From positions 8,673,501-8,737,500 of the forward strand of contig NZ_CP163518.1 of NCBI RefSeq assembly GCF_041080625.1: a stretch of 64,000 nucleotides of DNA, written 5' to 3'. This document shows, piece after piece, positions 53,388 to 59,982 of this stretch. Position numbers and translations under genes: made by a program. Position 1 is the stretch's first letter, and each line of letters opens with the position of its first letter. The notes under the pieces are model-generated. The model was not told the origin of the DNA and did no database searches. It worked only from the letters and a program-made list of their open reading frames with translations. The stretch comes from Streptomyces sp. CG1 (GTDB taxonomy: Bacteria; Actinomycetota; Actinomycetes; Streptomycetales; Streptomycetaceae).

Positions 53388-55308
53388 TCACCTCACGATG
53401 GTCGCCACGGGGAGCTTCTCGATGCGGATCGCCGACGCCTTGAACTCCGCCGTCCCCGAGATCGGGCAGTTCGCCTCGATCGTCAGTCGGTTGGTGTCCA
53501 CCTCGTCGGGAAAGTGCATGGTCATGAAGGCCAGACCCGGGCGCAGGGCCGGGTCGATCCAGACCGGGGCCACGACCGAGCCCCGCCGCGAGGACACCTG
53601 GACCTCCTCGCCCACCACGACCCCGTACCGCTCGGCGTCCTCCGGGCACAGCTCGACGTACTCGCCGCGCCGCGGCGGGGAGGCGAAACCACCGCTCTGC
53701 ACACCGGTGTTGTACGAGGTCCAGTCGCCGGCCGGTGGTCAGCCGGATCGGGTACTGCTCGTCGGTGAGGTCCACCGGCGGATCGTGCTGCACCAGCCCG
53801 AACGGCGCCGCCACACCCCGCCGGCCCGGGTCGGACTCCCACAACCGGCCGTGCAGATACGGCGGTTCGAGCCGATCGGTGCGGGGACAGGGCCACTGGA
53901 TGCCCTGGTGCTCAGCCAGCCGCTCGTACGTCATCCCGTAGTGGTCCGGGGACACCGAGCGCAGCTCGTTCCAGACGGCCTCGGCATCGGCGTACTTCCA
54001 GCCGTGGCCGAGGCGCGCCGCCAGCTCGCAGATGATGTCGATGTCCTCGCTGGCCTCGCCGGGCGCGGTGACCGCCCGCCGCACCCGCTGCACCCGGCGC
54101 TCACCGTTGGTGGTCGTGCCCTCCGTCTCCGCCCACCCGGCGGTCGCCGGCAGCACCACGTCCGCCAACTCGGCTGTCTTCGTGAGGAAGATGTCCTGCA
54201 CGACGAGGAAGTCCAGTGCCTGAAGCCGCCGTACGGCCTGCCCGCTGTCGGCCTCCGACTGCACCGGGTTCTCGCCGATGCAGTACACGGCCCGCAGCGA
54301 GCCCTCCTCCATCGCCTCGAACATCTCCGTCAGGTTCAGCCCGCAGTGCGGCTGGATGACGGCGTCCCACGCCGACCCGAACTTCAGCCGGACGTCCGCA
54401 TCGAGGATGTCCTGGAAGCCGGGCAGCCGGTTGGGGATCGCGCCCATGTCGCCGCCGCCCTGCACGTTGTTCTGCCCGCGCAACGGCTGCAGCCCCGGGC
54501 CGTAGCGGCCCACGTGGCCGGTGAGCAGGGCCAGGTTGATCAGCGCGCGGACGTTGTCGGTGCCGTTGTGGTGCTCGGTGATGCCGAGCGTCCGGCTCAG
54601 CTGGGCCCGCTCGGCGCGGGCGTACGCGTGCGCGAGTTCCTGGATCGCGCGGGCCGGTACGCCGGTCACCTTCTCGGCGAGCGAGAGCGTCCACGGCTCG
54701 ACCAGCGCGCGGTACTCCTCGAAGCCGGTGGTCGCCCGCGCGATGAACGCCTCGTTGGCCAGCCCGGCCCGGATGATCTCGCGGCCGATCGCGTGCGCCG
54801 GCGGGATGTCGGTGCCGACGTTCAGCCCGAGCCAGCTCTCGGCCCACTCGGCGGTGGACGTCCGTCGCGGGTCGACCGCATACAGTCGACCGCCGTTCCT
54901 GATCCCCTTCAGCACATGCTGGAAGAAGATCGGGTGCGCGAAGCGGGCGTTGGAGCCCCACATCACGATGACGTCGGTGTGCTCGATCTCCGCGTACGAC
55001 GACGTGCCGCCGCCGGAGCCGAACACGGCCGACAGGCCCGCGACGCTCGGCGCGTGACAGGTCCGGTTGCAGGAGTCGACGTTGTTGGTGCCCATGACGA
55101 CCCGGGCGAACTTCTGCGCCACGTAGTTCATCTCATTGGTGGCACGGGCACAGGAGAACATCCCGAACGCGCCCCGGTGGCGGTCGAGTCCGCGGGCCGC
55201 CCGGTCCAGCGCCTCCTCCCAGCTCGCCTGCCTCAGCGATGCGTCGCGACCGTCCCGGACCAGCGGGCGGGTCAGCCGGGTGTAGGTCTTCGGTTGCCGT
55301 TTCCTCAT
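53388..55308 (-). pseudogene. Molybdopterin catalytic subunit of formate dehydrogenase, single frameshift
   Basis: ATG 55308 (MRKRQPKTYTRLTRPLVRDG) opens a Mo-bis-MGD domain: ARATNEMNYVAQKFARVVMG, NNVDSCNRTCHAPSVAGL (the Cys that binds Mo, with adjacent His), WGSNARFAHPIFFQHVLKG, RGQNNVQGGGDMGAIPNRLP and IGENPVQSEADS. Reading in this frame fails near 53720 after RLTTGRRLD, where one extra base moves SYNTGVQSGGFASPPRRGEY into the next frame, which continues to the stop at 53388. With that base removed the protein has about 640 residues. It lacks the N-terminal Fe-S domains, which are in the gene at 50709-51569. The frameshift may be a sequencing error; otherwise the enzyme is dead. Confidence 0.85.
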
Positions 55309-56269
55309 GCGGCGCTCCTCAGCGCGAGCAGGTCCGAGATGGCGTGCACGGTGCGCAGCGTGGGCACCTCGACTCCGGTGATCTCTGCGAGTTCGACGAC
55401 GGCCGCGAGCAGCACGTCCAGCTCCAGCGGCTTGCCACGCTCCAGGTCCTGGAGGGTGGAGGTGCGGTGGTCGCCGACGCGTTCGGCGCCCGCAAGCCGG
55501 CACTCGACCGAGACGCCGACCGTGCAGCCCAGCGCCTCGGCGACGGAGAGCGTCTCGCGCATCATCGTCTCGATGACCCGGCGGGTGCCGCCGTGCAGAC
55601 AGGCATGGTGGCGCGGGCCAGGGCGCTGATCGGGTTGAAGGAGATGTTCCCGAGCAGCTTGATCCAGATGTCACCGCGCAGCTCGGGCTCCACCGGGCAC
55701 TTCAGCCCACCGGTCCGCATGGCCTCGCTCAGGTCCCGGCAGCGCGGCGAGCGGCTGCGGTCCGGCTCGCCGATGGAGAACCGGGTGCCTTCCAAGTGCC
55801 GTACGGCACCTGGGGACTTCAGTTCCGTGGCCGCGTAGACGACACAGCCGATGGCCCGCTCGGGGGCGAGGACCCGGCTGACGGCGCCGCCCGGGTCGAC
55901 GCTTTCGAGGCGGTGGCCGTCGTAGGGGCCGCCGTGCCGGTGGAAGTACCACCAGGGGATGCCGTTCTGTGCGGCCACCACCGCCGTGCGCTCGTGCAGC
56001 AGCGGTGCGATCAGCGGCCCGCACGCCGCGTACGTGTTGGCCTTCAGGCCGAGGAGGACGTAGTCCACCGGGCCGATCTCGCCGGGATCGTCGGTGGCAT
56101 GGGGGTGCGCGGTGAAGTCGCCGCGCGGGCTGAGAACACGTACTCCGTGCTGCCTCATGGCCGCGAGATGCGGTCCACGGGCGATGAGATGCACATCGGC
56201 GCCGGCGCGGTGGAGCGCGGCACCGACGTAGGCGCCGATGGCGCCGGCGCCGAGAACTGCCACTTTCAC
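55305..56269 (-). pseudogene. 2-dehydropantoate 2-reductase (ApbA/PanE)-family gene, single frameshift
   Basis: GTG 56269 (VKVAVLGAGAIGAYVGAALH) has GGAG 7 bases upstream. The Rossmann domain continues through YVLLGLKANTYAACGPLIAP, AAQNGIPWWYFHRHGGPYDG and IKLLGNISFNPISALARATM. One base is missing near 55603; the next frame continues CLHGGTRRVIETMMRETLSV and ends at 55305, overlapping the fdh catalytic ATG (ATGA). A corrected product is about 321 residues, normal for the family. It leads the fdh operon, which is unusual for PanE and suggests a hydroxy/keto-acid role rather than pantothenate synthesis. Confidence 0.85.
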
Positions 56270-56392
56270 GGGAGCACTCCGTTCGGTTTGAGGGATACCG
56301 CGGAGGTGGGAGAGGGGCTGGGCCGGGCGGGGAACCGGCCTGAATCCAGGACACGGACGCCGACACGGTAGGCCGAATCCTGTCGACGAAAT

Positions 56393-56406
56393 ATTGTCTA
56401 CAGTAT
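56393..56406. promoter_or_regulatory. GntR-type operator ATTGTCTACAGTAT (carrier/fdh divergent promoter)
   Basis: Located between the leftward ApbA-fdh operon (start 56269) and the rightward OFA carrier (start 56528). The core TTGTCTACAG is repeated in opposite orientation before the GntR/FCD gene at 59126-59135, so the regulator probably controls both directions here and itself. Confidence 0.75.
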
Positions 56407-56527
56407 GGAGTTGTGTGGCGGCAAGGGTTCGGAGCCGACCCGTTCGGCGCGTTCTGGATACCGCTTTCGCATACGTTCGAGCCGTTGGGTTCTCAACTAC
56501 CTTGTCCCGACGTACCGTTCGGGATTC

Positions 56528-57856
56528 ATGAGCAGTCCCCCTGTCGCACCCGCGGGCTGGAGCCGCTGGCTCGTCCCGCCCGCCGCCCTCTCCGTCCATC
56601 TCTCCATCGGTCAGGCCTACGCCTGGAGCGTGTTCAAGCCGCCGCTCGAATCCGCGCTGAACCTCGACGGCACCCAGAGCGCGCTGCCCTTCCAGCTCGC
56701 GATCGTGATGCTCGGCCTGTCCGCCGCGTTCGGCGGCACCCTCGTCGAACGCAACGGACCGCGCTGGGCCATGACCGTGGCCCTGGTCTGCTTCTCCTCC
56801 GGCTTCCTGATCTCCGCGCTCGGCGCCGAGACCAAGCAGTACTGGCTGATCGTCCTCGGCTACGGCTTCGTCGGCGGCATCGGCCTCGGCATCGGCTACA
56901 TCTCGCCGGTCTCCACCCTGATCAAGTGGTTCCCGGACCGGCCCGGCATGGCCACCGGCATCGCCATCATGGGCTTCGGCGGCGGCGCGCTGATCGCCTC
57001 GCCCTGGTCCGCGCAGATGCTCTCGTCCTTCGGCAGTGACAACGATGGCATCGCCCTCGCCTTCCTGGTGCACGGGCTGTCGTACGCCGTCTTCATGACC
57101 CTCGGCGTGCTCCTGATCCGGGTGCCGCGCACCGAGAAGCCGGTCCAGAACGCGCCCAGCGCCTTCGAGGGGGTGCAGGTCTCCGCGAACAGCGCGGTGC
57201 GCACCCCGCAGTTCTGGTGCCTGTGGATCGTGCTCTGCATGAACGTGACCGCCGGCATCGGCATCCTGGAGAAGGCCGCCCCGATGATCACGGACTTCTT
57301 CGCCGGCAGCTCCACCCCGGTGTCGGTATCCGCGGCCGCCGGGTTCGTCGCCCTGCTGTCCGCCGCCAACATGGCGGGCCGGATCGGCTGGTCGTCCACC
57401 TCCGACCTGATCGGACGCAAGAACATCTACCGTGTCTACCTCGGCGTCGGCGCGCTGATGTACCTGGTCATCGCCCTCTTCGGGGACTCGTCCAAGCCGC
57501 TGTTCGTGCTCTGCGCACTGGTGATCCTCTCCTTCTATGGCGGCGGATTCGCCACGGTCCCGGCGTATCTGAAGGACCTCTTCGGCACCTATGAGGTCGG
57601 CGCGATCCACGGCCGGCTGCTCACCGCCTGGTCCACGGCGGGTGTGCTCGGGCCGCTGATCGTCAACTGGATCGCCGACCACCAGAAGAACGCCGGCAAG
57701 CACGGCTCGGCCCTGTACACCCTGTCCTTCGGCATCATGATCGGACTGCTCGTCGTCGGCTTCGTCGCCAACGAGCTGGTCCGTCCCGTCCACGCCCGCC
57801 ACCACATCCCCGCACCGAGGGAGGCCGCCGATGCCGAACGACAGCAGCCCGCCTAG
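56528..57856 (+). CDS. OFA-family MFS transporter (oxalate/formate antiporter-like)
   Basis: A 442-residue 12-helix transporter. ATG 56528 begins MSSPPVAPAGWSRWLVPPAA. Conserved OFA features are IGQAYAWSVFKPPLE (helix 1), ERNGPRWAMTVALVCFSSGF, GGIGLGIGYISPVSTLIKWF, PDRPGMATGIAIMGFGGGAL and NMAGRIGWSSTSDLIGRKN. OFA carriers include OxlT, which swaps oxalate for formate. The adjacent fdh operon and GntR site fit carriage of an acid leading to formate. A short gene for a one-helix partner overlaps its end. Confidence 0.92.
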   Translation: MSSPPVAPAGWSRWLVPPAALSVHLSIGQAYAWSVFKPPLESALNLDGTQSALPFQLAIVMLGLSAAFGGTLVERNGPRWAMTVALVCFSSGFLISALGAETKQYWLIVLGYGFVGGIGLGIGYISPVSTLIKWFPDRPGMATGIAIMGFGGGALIASPWSAQMLSSFGSDNDGIALAFLVHGLSYAVFMTLGVLLIRVPRTEKPVQNAPSAFEGVQVSANSAVRTPQFWCLWIVLCMNVTAGIGILEKAAPMITDFFAGSSTPVSVSAAAGFVALLSAANMAGRIGWSSTSDLIGRKNIYRVYLGVGALMYLVIALFGDSSKPLFVLCALVILSFYGGGFATVPAYLKDLFGTYEVGAIHGRLLTAWSTAGVLGPLIVNWIADHQKNAGKHGSALYTLSFGIMIGLLVVGFVANELVRPVHARHHIPAPREAADAERQQPA

Positions 57857-57965
57857 CCCGGACCGCCGCGCGCTCATCGCCTTCGCCTGGCTCTGGGTCG
57901 GCGCGCCCTTCGCCTACGGTGTGTACGAACTCGTACAGAAGGCGACACAGCTGTTCAACGGGTGA
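57831..57965 (+). CDS. Small one-helix partner of the OFA transporter
   Basis: A 44-residue protein (MPNDSSPPSPDRRALIAFAW, then LWVGAPFAYGVYELVQKATQ) with one hydrophobic helix. It starts inside the end of the transporter gene (26 bases overlap), after GAGGGAGG. Similar tiny genes follow OFA carriers in Streptomyces and are annotated MFS transporter small subunit. It probably stabilises or modulates the carrier; no function has been shown here. Confidence 0.8.
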   Translation: MPNDSSPPSPDRRALIAFAWLWVGAPFAYGVYELVQKATQLFNG

Positions 57966-58112
57966 GTCCTGCGAAGGGCCGGGCGTCCGAGAGTCTGCAA
58001 GAAGCCGACAACTCGGGCGCCCGATTCCTGTGGCTTCACCTGCCGTCGTACCCATGGGTCACTGATCAGACTGGGGGATCCCGCTACCCACGGCCCACGA
58101 GGGGACCCCGCC

Positions 58113-59060
58113 ATGAACGGCTCGCGCATCGCCGCCATCGGTCACTATCAGCCCGCCCGGGTGCTCACCAACGAGGACCTGGCCGGCATGGTCGACACGA
58201 GCGACGAGTGGATCAAAAGCCGGGTCGGCATCCGGACCCGGCATATCGCCGGCCCCGACGAGCCGGTCGACGAGCTGGCCGCGCACGCCGCCGCCAAGGC
58301 CCTCGCCGCCGCCGGTCTGACCCCCGCCGACGTCGACCTGGTCCTGGTCGCCACCTCCACGGCGGTCGACCGGTCCCCGAACATGGCCGCCCGGGTCGCC
58401 GCCCGGCTCGGTATCCCGCAGCCGGCCGCGATGGACGTCAACGTGGTGTGCGCCGGATTCACCCACGCGCTGGCCACCGCCGACCACACCGTCCGGGCAG
58501 GCGCGGCCACCCGGGCGCTGGTCATCGGCGCCGACAAGATGTCCGACGTCACCGACTGGAGCGACCGCAGCACCTCTGTCCTGGTCGGCGACGGGGCCGG
58601 CGCCGCCGTGGTCGAGGCGTGCCCGCCGGGGGAGGAGCCGGGGATCGGGCCGGTGCTGTGGGGGTCCGTGCCGGAGATGGGGCACGCCGTGCGGATCGAG
58701 GGCACCCCGCCGCGGTTCGCGCAGGAGGGCCAGGCCGTCTACCGCTGGGCCACCACCCAGCTGCCGGCCATCGCCCGCAGCGCCTGCGAGCGGGCCGGCG
58801 TGGCTCCCGAGGACCTCGCAGGGGTCGTCCTGCACCAGGCGAACCTGCGCATCATCGAACCGCTGGCCGAGAAGCTCGGCGCCGTCAACGCGGTGGTCGC
58901 CCGCGATGTCACCGAATCCGGCAACACATCGGCGGCCAGTGTCCCGATGGCTTTCTCCAAGCTGCTCGAACAGGGAGCGCTCAGCGCGGGCGATCCGGTG
59001 CTGCTGTTCGGCTTCGGCGGCAATCTGTCGTACGCCGGGCAGGTCGTACGCTGCCCGTGA
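58113..59060 (+). CDS. 3-oxoacyl-ACP synthase III (KAS III/FabH)-family protein
   Basis: A 315-residue thiolase-fold enzyme. The Cys-His-Asn triad is complete: NVVCAGFTHAL, LHQANLRII and TESGNTSAAS. DEWIKSRVGIRTRHIA and FGFGGNLSYAGQVV complete the pattern. FabH enzymes condense an acyl-CoA with malonyl-ACP; relatives build polyketide starter units or ester bonds. It is not next to other fatty-acid genes, so it is likely a paralogue serving acyl-CoA chemistry of this region. GAGGGG precedes ATG 58113. Confidence 0.93.
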   Translation: MNGSRIAAIGHYQPARVLTNEDLAGMVDTSDEWIKSRVGIRTRHIAGPDEPVDELAAHAAAKALAAAGLTPADVDLVLVATSTAVDRSPNMAARVAARLGIPQPAAMDVNVVCAGFTHALATADHTVRAGAATRALVIGADKMSDVTDWSDRSTSVLVGDGAGAAVVEACPPGEEPGIGPVLWGSVPEMGHAVRIEGTPPRFAQEGQAVYRWATTQLPAIARSACERAGVAPEDLAGVVLHQANLRIIEPLAEKLGAVNAVVARDVTESGNTSAASVPMAFSKLLEQGALSAGDPVLLFGFGGNLSYAGQVVRCP

Positions 59061-59120
59061 GTGGATGAATTCGCCGTTGAGTGAACGAAGTCCGGTCCCC
59101 AGGCCTGGATTTTGTGCACC

Positions 59121-59140
59121 GTAGACTGTAGACAAAAGAC
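59121..59140. promoter_or_regulatory. GntR-type operator (CTGTAGACAA) before the GntR/FCD gene
   Basis: GTAGACTGTAGACAAAAGAC contains CTGTAGACAA at 59126-59135, the reverse complement of the TTGTCTACAG found at 56395-56404. It lies 65 bases before the regulator start, suggesting autoregulation. Confidence 0.7.
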
Positions 59141-59199
59141 AATCGATACTGAGTGTGTCCAGCGTCCACGCGCCAGACCTGCCCAGGAGGGGGAACGTG

Positions 59200-59877
59200 A
59201 TGTTGTCGACCGGACTGCCGCACGGGGCGGTGCCCAAGCTCGAACGGCCCGGACCGCTGCGCGAGCGTGTCTACGAGGCACTGCTCGAGCTCATCACCAC
59301 CCGCGCCCTGCAGCCCGGCCAGCACCTGGTCGAGAGCGAGCTGGCCGGGCACCTCGGTGTCTCCCGGCAGCCGGTGCGCGAGGCACTGCAACGGCTCAAC
59401 ACCGAGGGCTGGGTCGATCTGCGGCCCGCGCAGGGCGCGTTCGTGCACGAGCCGACCGAGGAGGAGGCCGACCAACTCCTCACGGTGCGCACCCTGCTGG
59501 AGGCGGAGGCGGCCCGGCTGGCCGCACTCCACGCCGACGCATCAGGGGTGCACGCGCTGGAAGAGGTGTGCGCCGAGGGTGAGAAAGCCGTCGCCGCCGA
59601 CCAGGTGGACCGCGCCGTCGCCCTCAACGCGGCGTTCCACGCCAAGATAATGGAACTGGCGGGCAACGCGGTCCTCGCCGAACTCGCCGCCCAGGTGGAC
59701 CGCCGGGTCCGCTGGTACTACACCCCGGTCGCGCGGCAGCGCGGCCGCCAGTCCTGGATCGAACACCGGGAACTGATCCTCGCGATCGCCCACAACGACC
59801 AGGACCGGGCCGCCCACCTGATGCGCGCCCACACCGAACACACCCGCCGCTCCTACCACGAGCGCCACGGATCCTGA
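59200..59877 (+). CDS. GntR-family regulator with FCD domain
   Basis: A 225-residue regulator. The winged helix has LRERVYEALLELITTRALQP, then HLVESELAGHLGVSRQPVRE and LNTEGWVDLRPAQGAFV. The FCD domain (from about residue 90) has RTLLEAEAARLAALHADAS, FHAKIMELAGN and IEHRELILAIAHNDQDRAA with the His residues that bind a metal and a carboxylate ligand. Ligands of this class are organic acids, fitting an oxalate/formate region. The ATG has AGGAGG 9 bases upstream (GTG 59197 is an alternative). Shared operator sites link it to the divergent fdh/OFA promoter. Confidence 0.93.
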   Translation: MLSTGLPHGAVPKLERPGPLRERVYEALLELITTRALQPGQHLVESELAGHLGVSRQPVREALQRLNTEGWVDLRPAQGAFVHEPTEEEADQLLTVRTLLEAEAARLAALHADASGVHALEEVCAEGEKAVAADQVDRAVALNAAFHAKIMELAGNAVLAELAAQVDRRVRWYYTPVARQRGRQSWIEHRELILAIAHNDQDRAAHLMRAHTEHTRRSYHERHGS

Positions 59878-59917
59878 CCACGTACGGATGCCGGCTGCGG
59901 CGACAGCGAGGGCATGC

Positions 59918-59970
59918 GTGTTCCCCCTCCCGCGATCGGTGAGCGGATCGTGGAGCTGGAGGGGGAACAC
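59918..59970. terminator. 13-bp perfect inverted repeat between convergent genes
   Basis: Arms GTGTTCCCCCTCC / GGAGGGGGAACAC around a 27-base loop between the GntR gene and the fused OFA transporter gene (opposite strand). It can stop transcription from both sides. Confidence 0.75.
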
Positions 59971-59982
59971 CGCAGGGCTCGC

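Noticed and set aside
53388..53702. Separate small gene for the last 104 codons of the Mo subunit
   Set aside because: Its sequence continues the upstream protein without a gap after a one-base shift, and its ATG/GTG candidates lack a ribosome site.
55305..55565. Independent 86-residue gene
   Set aside because: It is the C-terminal domain of the PanE-like protein displaced by a single-base frameshift.
58148..59237. Minus-strand frames opposite the KAS III gene
   Set aside because: They mirror a gene with a complete Cys-His-Asn triad and show no motifs of their own.
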